Source: Clostridiales bacterium (GTDB lineage Bacteria > Bacillota > Clostridia > Christensenellales > Aristaeellaceae). From it: a stretch of 64,000 bases of DNA. The position numbers and the translations under genes are program-made. Numbering within the stretch: position 1 is the stretch's first letter; every line of letters begins with the position of its first letter. The notes beneath the pieces were generated by a model, which was not told where the DNA came from, ran no database searches, and worked only from the letters and a program-made list of their open reading frames with translations. Shown piece by piece: positions 32,950-42,808 of the stretch. The DNA is taken from assembly GCA_015056205.1 (NCBI GenBank), contig SVGS01000014.1, positions 1 to 64,000 of the forward strand, read 5' to 3'.

Positions 32950-34988
32950 AGGATCCGATCCAGTTCATCCGGCTGCACGAAGGGGCCGGGCAGGGTTCCG
33001 AGACCCCGGTGATCGCCGAAATAGTCTTCATTGAAGATGATGGCCGTTCCGTCCGGATTCTCGTAACGCTCTTCCGGCTCAAAGGCCTTGCCCAGAATGT
33101 CGCTGGTAATGATGCCCGCCCGGAAGTCCTTCAGCAGTTCATACACGTTGGTCTTCAGGCGCAGCGCGCCGTCCTTTTCCTCCAGTTCCACCGTCACCTT
33201 GCCGCTTTCGTCCACCAGCTTGTTCTGCTCCCGGTTCCAGGGCTTCGCCCCGTTGAAATAGGCGTTGCCGTCGATCCATACGGGCAGGTGTTCAAAGTGA
33301 TAGTCCATCAGCTCGATCATGGTCATCATGTCCGCCCGCTCGCCGATCCGGAACTTTTTGATCCACTCCTCGTAGGTGGGATACTCATCCCAGACGAAGT
33401 TGCCGCAGCGGTCGTTCTCCACCGCGTTGAATCCCATGGACTCGGAGGCCTTCGGGTTCAGATCGAAGGGCGCGTTCTGAATGAAGATGTTGTTGTACAC
33501 CCGGTTGTCCCCGTGCAGGATCGTCATAAAGCCGGCCACTTCCGTCCTGTGGGGAATATGGTAGGGGGTATAGCGGCGCTGGGAGGCGCCCTTGGAGGTC
33601 ACCATGTCCGTTCCGGCGCCCACGGCGGTAAACGCGCCGGCGATCAGGTTGTGCACCACGGCCACGCCCTGGGTTGCCCAGCGGACGGAGGCTTCGCTCA
33701 GCAGGATGTTGTTGTCGATCAGCGTGGGCCCGTGTCCCACCTCCACGAAGATGTCCTGGCTCATCCGCATGGGGGACGGCGGCACAAACTTCGGCGGGAA
33801 GTTGTCGTGCATCAGGTTCTGGGTGAATCGGGTTCCCTGGGCCTGCCAGTCCGTCCAGATGCCCATGGTGCAGTGATGAATGTGGTTCCGCCGGAAGATC
33901 ACGTCGATGGCCGCGTGGAACTTGATGCCGCCCATCTCGGCGCCTGTCAGCTGCTGGGAATTGTTGATGTTGTGGATATGGTTGTCCTCGATCACGGAGA
34001 ACACGCAGCCCATCCGGCCCACGATGCCCGCCTGGCCGCAGTCGTGGATATGGCAGCGGCGGACGGTATGGGAGCCCACGGTTTCCTTCGTCCATCCGTC
34101 ATACTGGGCGATGCACACCGCGTCCCGCTCCATCTGGGTGGGGCTCTTTACGTGCTTGTTGCTGAAGTAGTTGTCGTTCTCCTTCTCCGTCTGGTGATAG
34201 TTCCCGAAGGAGATGCCGCAGCAGCGGGAATTGGAAATGTCGCAGTCCTCAATGATCCAGCCCTTGGACCAGTGGGATCCGATCATGCCGTCCTGGTAGG
34301 CGGCAGGGGGCGCCCAGTTGGTGGCGGCCTTGTCCACTTTGAAGCCGCTCAGGGTGATGTATCCGATATATTTCTGATCCGGCATGAAGCACTTGTTCCG
34401 GACGTTGATCTCCACGCATTCTTTATTGGGGTCGTGATCGTGGAAGTTGGCATAGATAACGGTCTCCTTCTCCCCCACTTCCGCGTACCATTTGTAGATG
34501 GACAGTTCCGGCTGCCAGGAGGGGGCGAACACCTCTCCCTTCAGGCATTCCTCCAGGGTGAAGGCTTCATAGAACATCTGATCGTTCATGTACACCGCGC
34601 CCCGGTACATGTCCAAAATCTTTCCGGTGGCCGGATCCTTTGGATAGAAGTACCAGTCGCCGGCCACGGGGAGCGCATAGGGATTGTATCCGTTGAATAC
34701 GCCGTTGTCCACCTTCGCGACCCAGGTGGTTCCCTGGTACTTTTCCCACCCGGTGAGAATTTCCGCGCCGGTGATCCGGGCTCCCAGGGGTTCCGTGGAC
34801 CGGTATTCGATCCGGGCATCCTCCCGTCCGGCGTTCCTGGGATTCACATATTCCCTGTAAATGCCCGGGGCTACCCAGACCGTATCTCCCGGCTTTGCCA
34901 CCCGGGCCGCGTCGTCGATATGCTTGAAGGGCCGGTCCTCGGTTCCGATTCCCTGCATCGGGGCATTCACGTTCACATAGATGTTCAT
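32937..34988 (-). CDS. GH120 beta-xylosidase-like right-handed beta-helix protein
   Basis: A 683-aa protein with clear family-120 motifs: DTVWVAPGIYREYVNPR, NPYALPVAGDWYF, WAPPAAYQDGMIGSHWSKGW, GIWTDWQAQGTRFTQN and DIFVEVGHGP. In characterised GH120 xylosidases the Asp of DWQAQGTR and the Glu of VEVxHGP are the catalytic pair; both are present near residues 378 and 415. No signal peptide. It would release xylose from imported xylo-oligosaccharides. ATG 34988 is favoured over 34994 for ribosome-site spacing. Confidence 0.85.
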   Translation of the reverse strand: MNIYVNVNAPMQGIGTEDRPFKHIDDAARVAKPGDTVWVAPGIYREYVNPRNAGREDARIEYRSTEPLGARITGAEILTGWEKYQGTTWVAKVDNGVFNGYNPYALPVAGDWYFYPKDPATGKILDMYRGAVYMNDQMFYEAFTLEECLKGEVFAPSWQPELSIYKWYAEVGEKETVIYANFHDHDPNKECVEINVRNKCFMPDQKYIGYITLSGFKVDKAATNWAPPAAYQDGMIGSHWSKGWIIEDCDISNSRCCGISFGNYHQTEKENDNYFSNKHVKSPTQMERDAVCIAQYDGWTKETVGSHTVRRCHIHDCGQAGIVGRMGCVFSVIEDNHIHNINNSQQLTGAEMGGIKFHAAIDVIFRRNHIHHCTMGIWTDWQAQGTRFTQNLMHDNFPPKFVPPSPMRMSQDIFVEVGHGPTLIDNNILLSEASVRWATQGVAVVHNLIAGAFTAVGAGTDMVTSKGASQRRYTPYHIPHRTEVAGFMTILHGDNRVYNNIFIQNAPFDLNPKASESMGFNAVENDRCGNFVWDEYPTYEEWIKKFRIGERADMMTMIELMDYHFEHLPVWIDGNAYFNGAKPWNREQNKLVDESGKVTVELEEKDGALRLKTNVYELLKDFRAGIITSDILGKAFEPEERYENPDGTAIIFNEDYFGDHRGLGTLPGPFVQPDELDRILWKK

Positions 34989-35054
34989 GTGCATCCTCTC
35001 CTCTCTGAATCTGGTGTCTTTGCCGGAAGCGTTCTGGCCGGGTTGAATAAGGAA

Positions 35055-35094
35055 AGCGGCGGAATCAACATCATCGTTGAGACCGCCGCGTCAG
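35055..35094 (-). terminator. Hairpin between permease and GH120 gene
   Basis: Leftward, a GCGGCGG/CCGCCGC stem with an inner TCAAC/GTTGA stem is followed by TTTCC. It may be a partial terminator tuning enzyme against transporter level. Confidence 0.55.
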
Positions 35095-35165
35095 TTTCGT
35101 TTTTTGCAGCTGTTCTTTTCCCCGCCCCCGGGCAGGGATCTCACAGAGCCGGTCTCATAGGATCT

Positions 35166-36179
35166 TTACGCGAGATTGCCGGCGGATTTGAAGTCTGTTT
35201 CACACTTTTCCTTGAAGGCCTTGTCCGCCCGCATCCGTTCAAACAGGCCGGCGTTGGCGGAGATCACCAGCAGCACCAGCAGGAACACGCCCTGGACGAT
35301 ATCCCGCACGGTGGCGGAAAGACCCATGGACACGAACCCGTTGGACAGCATCTTCATGGTGAAGGATCCAAGGACAACGGCAATGGATGTGTCGCAGTAT
35401 TTGGAGATAAACAGGGCGATGAACATGCCCATGAAGCCGTCCATCATGATGGTCATGGATCCCATGGCGGCAACATTCCGGACCTCGCCGGCACTGGAAA
35501 CGTACAGCACCGCGCCGACGCCCAGGAACAGTCCGCTGATGGTGAATACCGCAAACTTGATCCGGTCGGAATCCAGACCTACGGAGTTGGCGATGGCCTG
35601 GTTGGAGCCGATGGCTCTCAGGTTGTGGCCGAAGGCCGTTTTGTTATAGATAATGTAGAAGACCGCCGCCGTGATGCCCAGCACCCAGAAGCACCAGGGC
35701 TGCTTGTTCAGGATCGTGATGGCGCCGTTCAGGTTGACGCCGTTGGGATAGATCACCTTCGGCAGGGATTCCCACACCAGCATCATACCGATGGACATCA
35801 CAATGCAGGGTACCCGCATCAAATTGTACAGGACTCCCTCCAGCGCGCCTTCCGCCACGCAGATGAGGATGCAGAAGACTACCAGGGCAGGCCAGCCGAG
35901 GCCGGTTGCCTTCGCCAGATTTCCGCCGATGATGCCCGCAAAAAGCATCATGCCGCCTGCCGAGAAGTTGATCATTCCCACGTTCATGGACATGATCAGT
36001 CCGTAGCAGATAATGGAGGCGGAAACGGACTGACGCAGGGTGGTGATCAGCATCCGGGTGCTGGCCGTCCGTCCGTTGGTCAGAAGGGCAAAGATCGCCC
36101 ACATTCCTACGGGAATAATCAGGCTTTTGACTGCGTTGAGCAGAAACTTTAATGCTTTGTTCTGTGTCTTCAAGTTCAT
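35166..36179 (-). CDS. Sugar ABC transporter permease (ribose type)
   Basis: About 337 aa (start uncertain: 36179 or 36188). A BPD_transp_2 permease with 8-10 hydrophobic segments and the signatures GMMLFAGIIGGNLAKATGLG and FGHNLRAIGSNQAIANSVGL. It would form the membrane channel with the other permease of the operon. The N-terminus is basic and cytoplasmic. Confidence 0.85.
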   Translation of the reverse strand: MNLKTQNKALKFLLNAVKSLIIPVGMWAIFALLTNGRTASTRMLITTLRQSVSASIICYGLIMSMNVGMINFSAGGMMLFAGIIGGNLAKATGLGWPALVVFCILICVAEGALEGVLYNLMRVPCIVMSIGMMLVWESLPKVIYPNGVNLNGAITILNKQPWCFWVLGITAAVFYIIYNKTAFGHNLRAIGSNQAIANSVGLDSDRIKFAVFTISGLFLGVGAVLYVSSAGEVRNVAAMGSMTIMMDGFMGMFIALFISKYCDTSIAVVLGSFTMKMLSNGFVSMGLSATVRDIVQGVFLLVLLVISANAGLFERMRADKAFKEKCETDFKSAGNLA

Positions 36180-36230
36180 TCTCCTCATCAAAGAAAGGAT
36201 TATCACAGCCGCCGGTCCGCTGCCGGGAAC

Positions 36231-36257
36231 CCGGGAGGCGCCGGAAGCGCCTCCCGG
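36231..36257 (-). terminator. Hairpin after the sugar-binding protein gene
   Basis: A CCGGGAGGCGC/GCGCCTCCCGG stem follows the binding-protein gene without a long T run. Such hairpins commonly stabilise the binding-protein mRNA so that it is made in excess. Confidence 0.55.
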
Positions 36258-36297
36258 TCAGAATCATTGGTTATTCTTTCCGAATAAGGAATCCGTC

Positions 36298-37461
36298 TTA
36301 CTTGATCAGGCCTTCATGCCGTTTGATCACATCGTCCAGGCTGTAGTTCTCCGCGTCCTTTTCCAGATCTGCGTAGGTCACGTCGGGATTGAAGACCAGC
36401 ATCATCCGGGAAATTTCCTCCGCGGTGTACGGCGGAATATCGGATTCAACATACTTGCAATAGTTCTCATAGTCTTCATAGGAGGTGATCTCCAGGTATT
36501 TCCGGGTCAGGGGCTGGGTCTTGTCCGGAATCATCTGCACGCCGTCATGCACGTAGTTGTACAGGATCGCAAAAGCCACCATGACCGTGGGGTACTGGCC
36601 GCCGCAGGTCCACAGCTGCACGCCATTCTGGAAATACACGCCCGTCTGGGAAGCGATGTCCACCGTGGTATACTTCACGGAGCCGTCCGTCAGCATCTCG
36701 GATTCCAGTGCGGAATAAACAGCGTCGGAGGAAGCGGTGGAAACATAGCCGTCCATGATCCCGCCGAAGGAAGCCGCAAAGGTCGGAATATCATCCTGCG
36801 CAAGACCGATGCTGTAGGAGTCTGCCAGCAGCTTCATGTCCGGATGCGCGGCGATGAAGTCCCTCATGGCCTTGGCCCGGTCGTCGTGGGATTTCACAAA
36901 GCCCTGGGTCAGACCGGAGAAGCAGATGTTGCGGCAACCCGCATCGTACAGCACTTCCAGGCAGCGGGTGCCGGCCCAGTAGTCAGCGTCCACAACGCCG
37001 CCCAGATAGTAGGGATTGGCTGCCATGCCCTGCACTTCATTCTCCGCGGAGGGGAAACCGCAGGCGGAGATGAAGGGCACCTTGTACTTTTCGCAGACGC
37101 TCAGCAGCGCCTGGGAACCGCCGACGTAGATCACGCCGTCAACATCTCCGGCTGCCAGCACGGATTCCAGATTGCTCACAGCTTCATCACCCTGGCCGGA
37201 TTCAAAGAAGAAAGGTTCAATGTTGAACGCTTTGCACAGGTAGTCGAAGCAGAGGCGGAACTGCTGTCCCAGCTTGTCGGTGAAGGAATAGTAGGAGAAG
37301 GCGAATTTATAGCGGGGCAGACCGTTCAGAATGTCCTGATCCAGCATGGAGGTGTCCGGATCCGCGAAATAGACGTCGCCGGTACCGGCCACTTCAGCGG
37401 TGGCGGAGACGATTCCCAGTGCCAGGCACAGGGCGAGGAGGAGAGCGATGAATTTCTTCAT
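36298..37461 (-). CDS. Sugar ABC transporter substrate-binding protein
   Basis: A 387-aa type I periplasmic-binding-fold protein. Signal peptide KKFIALLLALCLALGIVSATA, then two Rossmann lobes (GVIYVGGSQALLSV, CRNICFSGLTQG). A lipobox Cys is not apparent: cleavage looks like signal peptidase I after SATA, unusual for a binding protein of a single-membrane Gram-positive. It captures the oligosaccharide or sugar for the two permeases and the ATPase. GAAAGGA precedes the ATG. Confidence 0.8.
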   Translation of the reverse strand: MKKFIALLLALCLALGIVSATAEVAGTGDVYFADPDTSMLDQDILNGLPRYKFAFSYYSFTDKLGQQFRLCFDYLCKAFNIEPFFFESGQGDEAVSNLESVLAAGDVDGVIYVGGSQALLSVCEKYKVPFISACGFPSAENEVQGMAANPYYLGGVVDADYWAGTRCLEVLYDAGCRNICFSGLTQGFVKSHDDRAKAMRDFIAAHPDMKLLADSYSIGLAQDDIPTFAASFGGIMDGYVSTASSDAVYSALESEMLTDGSVKYTTVDIASQTGVYFQNGVQLWTCGGQYPTVMVAFAILYNYVHDGVQMIPDKTQPLTRKYLEITSYEDYENYCKYVESDIPPYTAEEISRMMLVFNPDVTYADLEKDAENYSLDDVIKRHEGLIK

Positions 37462-37527
37462 GGTTTTCTTTTCCTTTCTGTGTTGTATATTTGTTTGCCG
37501 CCCAGCGGCATTGGAACCTGGTTGAAA

Positions 37528-38529
37528 TCAGCTGACCAGCTTGCCGGCGCTCCGGTCATAGCTCAGCGCAACGATAATCACGAACAGAATGCCCTTCACG
37601 CCGCTGACCAGCAGGGCGTCCAGACCCCACAGCTGCAGGCCGTTGGACAGGCAGGTCACCGTCAGTGCGCCGATAATGGCGGACAGGATCCTGGATTTTT
37701 CGCCGCCGGTCATGGGGAAGCCGCCCAGCACGATGGCCATCATGATGTTGAATTCGTAGCCGTTGCCGGAATAGGCGGATACGGTTCCGGCCCGGAAGAA
37801 GGCGAACACGGAAGCGATGCCCACGCAGGTGCCCATCAGCAGGTAGGCCATGAAGATCACCCGGTTCTTGCTGACCCCGGCCTGCTGGGCCGTCAGCATG
37901 TTGCCGCCCAGAGCCTTGTTGTATTTGCCGATGGTGGTGTAGTTGAACAGGTAGATGCCCAGGGAGATCACCACGGCCAGGATCACGGCCTTGATGGCTG
38001 TGTTGTTCATGAACGCGTAGTCCGAGAACAGAATCGAGATATCGCTGTTGGTAGTCGCCGTCTTCAGAATGCCGGTAAAGGAGGTACGCACCGTCATGGA
38101 TCCGATGAATACCGGCACGCTCAGCAGCAGGGAGATGGCCGCCGTGCAGCTGGCGCCGATCACACATACCGCCACGCAGGCCAGGATGCAGATGGGAAGC
38201 GGTACTCCCGCCAGAATCAGCAGTCCGCACACCAGCTGGGCCACGCCGGACACCGCGCCGATGCTGAAGTCCATGCCTCCGTGGGCATACACGAAGGAGG
38301 ATCCCACCGCGATCATGATCAGCACGAAGCCCTGGTTGATCAGATTGCCGATGTTATCCGCGGAAACGAATTTTCCCTGGGTAACGATGATGAAGAACCC
38401 TACGATAAAAATCAGGCCGAAATACGGTACGATGGAATTGATCAGTGCCTTCCGGGCCGCTTTCTTTTCCAGCGCCGCCTGAATGGCCTCGTTTTTCTCG
38501 TTGTGTCTGATTGCGTTATTGTCAGCCAT
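37528..38529 (-). CDS. Sugar ABC transporter permease (ribose type)
   Basis: About 333 aa, BPD_transp_2 family, with VYAHGGMDFSIGAVSGVAQL, IGKYNKALGGNMLTAQQAGV and MAIVLGGFPMTGGEKSRI. The start is placed at ATG 38529 for spacing from AGGTG. Partner of the other permease, giving a heterodimeric channel. Confidence 0.85.
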   Translation of the reverse strand: MADNNAIRHNEKNEAIQAALEKKAARKALINSIVPYFGLIFIVGFFIIVTQGKFVSADNIGNLINQGFVLIMIAVGSSFVYAHGGMDFSIGAVSGVAQLVCGLLILAGVPLPICILACVAVCVIGASCTAAISLLLSVPVFIGSMTVRTSFTGILKTATTNSDISILFSDYAFMNNTAIKAVILAVVISLGIYLFNYTTIGKYNKALGGNMLTAQQAGVSKNRVIFMAYLLMGTCVGIASVFAFFRAGTVSAYSGNGYEFNIMMAIVLGGFPMTGGEKSRILSAIIGALTVTCLSNGLQLWGLDALLVSGVKGILFVIIVALSYDRSAGKLVS

Positions 38530-38544
38530 CATCTTCACCTGCCC

Positions 38545-40056
38545 TTAAATAATGTACTCAATGACGGTCTTCTCGCTCAGCTCTTCGCTGCGCATCAGTT
38601 CCTTGGTAAAATGACCGTCCTTGAACAGCATGATCCGGTCGCTCATTCCGATCAGTTCCAGCAGCTCCTCGGAGATCATGATGATCGCCTTTCCCTGCCG
38701 CTTCAGATCCATCATCAGCTTGTACATATCCGCCTTGACGCCCACGTCGATACCGCGGGTGGGGCAGTCCAGAATCAACACGTCCGATGTGGTTCCCAGC
38801 CACTTGGAGAAAACCACCTTCTGCTTGTTGCCGCCGGAGAGTTCCTTCACCAGCTGTTCTCCGTTCCGGCACTTGATGGACATGACCTTGATCTGTTTGT
38901 TCGTCAGTTCCTTTTCGCTCCTGGGGGAGATATAGCCCAGGGCTTTTTTCATGTTCCGCAGGGAGGGCAGTACGATATTGTTTTTGATGGAAGCGCCCAG
39001 AATGACCGATTCTTTGTCCCGGTCCTTTGAAACGTACGCCATGTTGTAGCTTACGGCCGTCACCGGGTCCGTCACCGGCTTTTTCTTTCCGTCCTTGATG
39101 ATGTTGACTTCGCCGGTCAGGGGCTTCTCAATGCCGTAGAGCACCTTGCCCAGCTCGTGCATGCCGCAGTCGGACAGGCCGCCGAAGCCCAGGATCTCGC
39201 CCTTGTGCAGCTTCACGTCCACGTTCTCAAACCCGTTGCGCAGGGAGATGTGGTCCGCCTGCAGCACCACTTCGTCGCTGCTGGTGCCGTCAAAGTCGTC
39301 CCGGTAGTAGCTGCCTGCCAGCTCCCGGCCCACCATCAGCTTCCGCATCAGCTCGATGGACATCTGTTCCTTGTTCAGCGTGTCGATGATGACTCCGTCC
39401 CGCAGAACCGTAATGGTGTTGCAGACCTCCATCAGCTCGTCCAGGTCGTGGCTGATGAAGAGCACGGCCTTGTTCTCTTCATGAAGGCGGTTGATCAGGT
39501 TGTAGATCAGGCGGCGGCCCTTGGTAGCCAGCGCGGTGGTGGTCTCGTCGATGATCAGCAGATCCGGATTGGTCGACATGGCCCGGGCGATCTCCACGAT
39601 CTTCCGGTCTTCAAAGTTCAGCATGTCAATGGGCATGCTGCCCTTGATCTCCGGCGCGCCGATATCCGCCAGCACCCTGTCCGCTTCCGCGTTGATCTTC
39701 TTCCAGCTGAGGAGTCCGCCCTTGGCAAACTGTTCCAGCCGGCCCGCGAAGATGTTGGCCGCCACGGTAATCCCGCTGATGGTACCCATTTCCTGAATGA
39801 TCATGCTGACCCCGTGCTCCTGGGCGTCCACCATGCTCTTGGGATGGTATTCCTGTCCCTTCAGGATAAAGGTGCCGCTGTCCTCCTTCTGCGCTCCCGC
39901 GACAATGGACGAGAAAGTGGATTTACCCGAGCCGTTCTCTCCGATCAGACCCCGGATCTCCCCCAGACTGATGTCCACGTCCACGTCGATCAGGGCCCGC
40001 GTGGCGCCGAAGTTCTTGTTCACGCCGCGTGCGGAAAGCAATAGATTCTCGCTCAT
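38545..40056 (-). CDS. Sugar ABC transporter ATPase (RbsA type, two domains)
   Basis: About 503 aa with two nucleotide-binding domains. Domain 1: Walker A GLIGENGSGKST, Walker B LLIIDETT, with a degenerate signature (MLNFEDRKIVEI). Domain 2: degenerate Walker A region (EILGFGGLSDCG) and intact signature ELSGGNKQKVVFSKWL with LILDCPTRGIDVG. This complementary decay is normal for RbsA/MglA proteins, which energise uptake of pentoses and related sugars. Confidence 0.9.
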   Translation of the reverse strand: MSENLLLSARGVNKNFGATRALIDVDVDISLGEIRGLIGENGSGKSTFSSIVAGAQKEDSGTFILKGQEYHPKSMVDAQEHGVSMIIQEMGTISGITVAANIFAGRLEQFAKGGLLSWKKINAEADRVLADIGAPEIKGSMPIDMLNFEDRKIVEIARAMSTNPDLLIIDETTTALATKGRRLIYNLINRLHEENKAVLFISHDLDELMEVCNTITVLRDGVIIDTLNKEQMSIELMRKLMVGRELAGSYYRDDFDGTSSDEVVLQADHISLRNGFENVDVKLHKGEILGFGGLSDCGMHELGKVLYGIEKPLTGEVNIIKDGKKKPVTDPVTAVSYNMAYVSKDRDKESVILGASIKNNIVLPSLRNMKKALGYISPRSEKELTNKQIKVMSIKCRNGEQLVKELSGGNKQKVVFSKWLGTTSDVLILDCPTRGIDVGVKADMYKLMMDLKRQGKAIIMISEELLELIGMSDRIMLFKDGHFTKELMRSEELSEKTVIEYII

Positions 40057-40090
40057 GCCTGCAACCAACCTCCTGTATGATGTAGTTCCT

Positions 40091-40122
40091 GCCGCCCCGG
40101 CCCCGTTTCCGGGGCCGGCGGC
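40091..40122 (-). terminator. GC-rich hairpin after the GH2 gene
   Basis: A GCCGCCGGCCCCG/CGGGGCCGGGGCGGC stem around GAAA with no T tract. Probable mRNA-stabilising or attenuating hairpin between GH2 and the transporter genes. Confidence 0.5.
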
Positions 40123-40141
40123 ATGAAGATGTTTCCCTTGT

Positions 40142-42556
40142 TTATTTCGCGCGGATGGTAACGGTCACCGGCTCCAGGCCTTCCGCCTCCACCTTCAGCG
40201 TGATGTCCCCGGCGCCGCAGGGGCGGATCACCGCCACCGCCCGGCCGTCGAAGGAGGTAAACTGTCCGGCGCTGAACTTCTCTTCGCTGGTGGGTTTTCC
40301 GGTGCCCAGGGCGATGAGTTCGCCGCATCCGGTGACGGAAGCTTTGATCAGCTTCTCCGCCGTGTTCTCCACGATGCCGTTCTCCGCCTTCAGCAGGATC
40401 TCCACGTAGCTCAGGTCCGTATCGTCGGCGCGGATCTCGTCCCGGTCCGCTTTCGCTTCCAGATGGACGGAACCTTCCGCGCTGCGGAGCGTGTACCGGC
40501 CGGTTTCCTTCCCGTCTTTGCAGACCACCGCGGTCAGTTCACCCGGCTCATAGGGGATATCCGCAAAGCCTTTGAATTCCTTCAGCTCGCCCTTCCCGGC
40601 TTCCTTCCCGTTCAGCAGCAGGACGAAGCTGTCGCCGTCGCCGAACACGTTCACCCGCACGGTCTTCCCTTCGTATCCCTTCCAGCTCCATCCGGAGTAG
40701 GCGTTGAAGGTTTCCCACATGCCGGAGATCAGGGTCTTCCCGTAGTTCCAGGGATAATCTACCGCGATGTAGGGTTCCTTCCGCTGGCCGAAGACGATGG
40801 CCCGGTAGTAGCTCATGGGCCGGCGGAAACCGGTGATGTCGATATCCGAGCAGTAGGCGATGTACCAGGGATAGGCACCCATAAAGCCCTTGGGGGCTCC
40901 GTCCTCTTCATATTCCATCTTGCCGATGCCCGCTTCGCCGATGTAGTCCCACCCGGTCCAGGTGAAATCGCCGATGGCGGTGGGGTTGGCGGTGATCACC
41001 GCCCAGTTCTCCGCGATCCGCAGCGGCGTGGTTTCGCTGCCCACCAGCACCCGGTTCGGGAAGAGCTTCTTGTCCAGCTCGTAGCGGCTTGTGGCGTAGT
41101 TGTAGCCGCAAACGTCCAGCAGGTCGAAGCTTTCCCGGGTGGCCTGGGTCACCAGCTCGGAATTGTTCAGCTGGGCCATGGCGTCCCCCAGGTTGGTCAT
41201 GGTTTCGTTGATCTCCGCCCCCTGCTGGCCTCCCATCATGGCCGCCAGCTGGTCCATCACCGCCAGCATGGTATTGATGGCGTTCATTACGTAGCGGGTG
41301 GTGTCCAGGGAGCGGATCTTCTCCGCGATTTTCCTGCCCCAGTCCGCCCCGTTGGGGGTGCCGGTTTCCGGAATCTCGTTGCCGATGGAGTACAGCACCA
41401 CGGAGGGATGGTTGAAATCCTTCCCCACGAACCGCTCCGCCTGCTCTTCCCAGAAAAAGGGGAAGGAGGTGGCGTAGTCATAGCTGGTCTTGTTCCGGGT
41501 CCACATATCGCTGAACTCGTCCATCACCAGCATGCCCTTCCGGTCGCAGGCGTCCAGGAACGCTTTGCTGATGGGGTTATGGGCGCTGCGCACCGCGTTG
41601 AATCCCGACGCTTTCAGAATCTCCACCCGGCGTTCCTCCGCCCGTTCAATGGCCGCGGCGCCGATGAGTCCGTTGTCATGGTGCACGCAGGCACCCCGCA
41701 GCTTGATGCTCTTTCCGTTGATCCGCAGTCCGTGCTTCGGATCCAGCTGCAGTTTCCGCACGCCCAAGTGGCAGCCATCCTCATCCAGGATTTGATCCCC
41801 CTGCACCAGGCAGGTCTGGACGCTGTAGAGATAGGGATCCTCCACGTTCCACAGATGGGCGTTTTCCAGATACAGCCGCTGCTGCACTTCCGTCTTTTCC
41901 CCCGGCCAGGCTGTGATCAGGCTTTCACCGCAGATGACGTCCTTCCCTTCCGCGTCCCGGATCACGGTCTTCACAAGCACCGGCGCGGTGCGATGGCCCC
42001 GGTTTTCCACCGTCATGCGGATCAGGGCGGTGGTGCCTTCCTCGTCGATCTCCGGCGTGGAGACCCGGTAGCTGTCCGGCACCACGTGAATCAGATCGGA
42101 AACCAGGATCTTCACGTTCCGGTAGACCCCGGCGCCGGAATACCAGCGGGCGTCCGACGCTGTATGGAAGCTGACGGAAATCTTATTCTTTGCCCCGTAG
42201 CGGAGGAAGCGGTTGGCCTCCACGTAGAAATTGGAATACCCGTGGGGGAACCCGCCGGCGTAGTCACCGTTGATATGCACGGAGGCGTTCATGTAGACGC
42301 CTTCGAACTCCAGCACCACCAGCTTGTCCGCCCATTCCGCCGGCACGTCGAATTCCTTTTCAATGGCCTCGGCTACGTAGGGATAATAGGCGTTGCCGCC
42401 GCCGCTGGGGCTGTCCGCGCTCCGGTTTTTGTCCAGCATGGAATCAAAAGGAAGCGTCAGATCCTTCGTTTCTGCCGCTCCGACGCCTCCGATCAGCGCC
42501 GCCAGGCCGGTGGGCGCTGCCGTCTTCCAGTTCTTGTTAAAGCTTGTTCTGATCAT
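40142..42556 (-). CDS. GH2 family glycosidase (beta-galactosidase-like)
   Basis: An 804-aa GH2 enzyme, first gene of the operon. The sugar-binding domain has GVYMNASVHINGDYAGG and ARWYSGAGVYRNVKI. The barrel has GACVHHDNGLIG, SAHNPISKAFLDACD, the acid/base Glu in SIGNEIPE, the nucleophile Glu in VLVGSETTP, and FTWTGWDYIGE. A C-terminal DUF4982-like and Ig-like region follows (FGDGDSFVLLLNGKEAGKG). No signal peptide. Likely trims galactosyl or other side groups from hemicellulose oligomers; exact substrate unknown. Confidence 0.85.
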   Translation of the reverse strand: MIRTSFNKNWKTAAPTGLAALIGGVGAAETKDLTLPFDSMLDKNRSADSPSGGGNAYYPYVAEAIEKEFDVPAEWADKLVVLEFEGVYMNASVHINGDYAGGFPHGYSNFYVEANRFLRYGAKNKISVSFHTASDARWYSGAGVYRNVKILVSDLIHVVPDSYRVSTPEIDEEGTTALIRMTVENRGHRTAPVLVKTVIRDAEGKDVICGESLITAWPGEKTEVQQRLYLENAHLWNVEDPYLYSVQTCLVQGDQILDEDGCHLGVRKLQLDPKHGLRINGKSIKLRGACVHHDNGLIGAAAIERAEERRVEILKASGFNAVRSAHNPISKAFLDACDRKGMLVMDEFSDMWTRNKTSYDYATSFPFFWEEQAERFVGKDFNHPSVVLYSIGNEIPETGTPNGADWGRKIAEKIRSLDTTRYVMNAINTMLAVMDQLAAMMGGQQGAEINETMTNLGDAMAQLNNSELVTQATRESFDLLDVCGYNYATSRYELDKKLFPNRVLVGSETTPLRIAENWAVITANPTAIGDFTWTGWDYIGEAGIGKMEYEEDGAPKGFMGAYPWYIAYCSDIDITGFRRPMSYYRAIVFGQRKEPYIAVDYPWNYGKTLISGMWETFNAYSGWSWKGYEGKTVRVNVFGDGDSFVLLLNGKEAGKGELKEFKGFADIPYEPGELTAVVCKDGKETGRYTLRSAEGSVHLEAKADRDEIRADDTDLSYVEILLKAENGIVENTAEKLIKASVTGCGELIALGTGKPTSEEKFSAGQFTSFDGRAVAVIRPCGAGDITLKVEAEGLEPVTVTIRAK

Positions 42557-42647
42557 GGGGCTCCATCCTTTCTTCCGTTTGGGTGATGGGTTCCTGTGAT
42601 TCTGCCTTTAACCGATCCAGACTCATTTTAGTTATGTTACGTAATTT

Positions 42648-42705
42648 CTTTACAAAACGGATTATACGTGCAGGTTGTCTGTTTGTAAATAGATTTTTGT
42701 AAAAA
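42648..42705. promoter_or_regulatory. Candidate ROK operators (TTTGTAAA motifs)
   Basis: TTTGTAAA appears at 42682-42689 and TTTGTAAA again at 42695-42702, with an inverted TTTACAAA at 42648-42655. Two copies overlap the -35 of the leftward promoter. This spacing suits repression of the sugar operon by the ROK protein. Confidence 0.5.
42661..42689 (-). promoter_or_regulatory. Promoter of the sugar operon
   Basis: Read leftward: TTTACA, 17 bases, TATAAT, about 105 bases before the GH2 start. The -35 overlaps a TTTGTAAA repeat. Confidence 0.75.
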
Positions 42706-42737
42706 AATATATATTTTTTTACCATTTGATCTTTCTC

Positions 42738-42766
42738 TTGACCTGAGATCAGTTGCCTTCTATAAT
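42738..42766 (+). promoter_or_regulatory. Promoter of the ROK repressor gene
   Basis: TTGACC, 17 bases, TATAAT, a near-consensus sigma-A promoter 43 bases ahead of the ROK start and divergent from the operon promoter. Confidence 0.85.
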
Positions 42767-42808
42767 GAGGGCAGCAAAGGCATCGTTGCTGAAAGGAGAA
42801 TAGCAGGT

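Noticed and set aside
29461-33012. A 1183-codon rightward open frame
   Set aside because: It is fully antisense to GH3, the rhodanese-like gene and part of GH120, lacks any domain, and arises from GC-rich codon third positions of the real genes.
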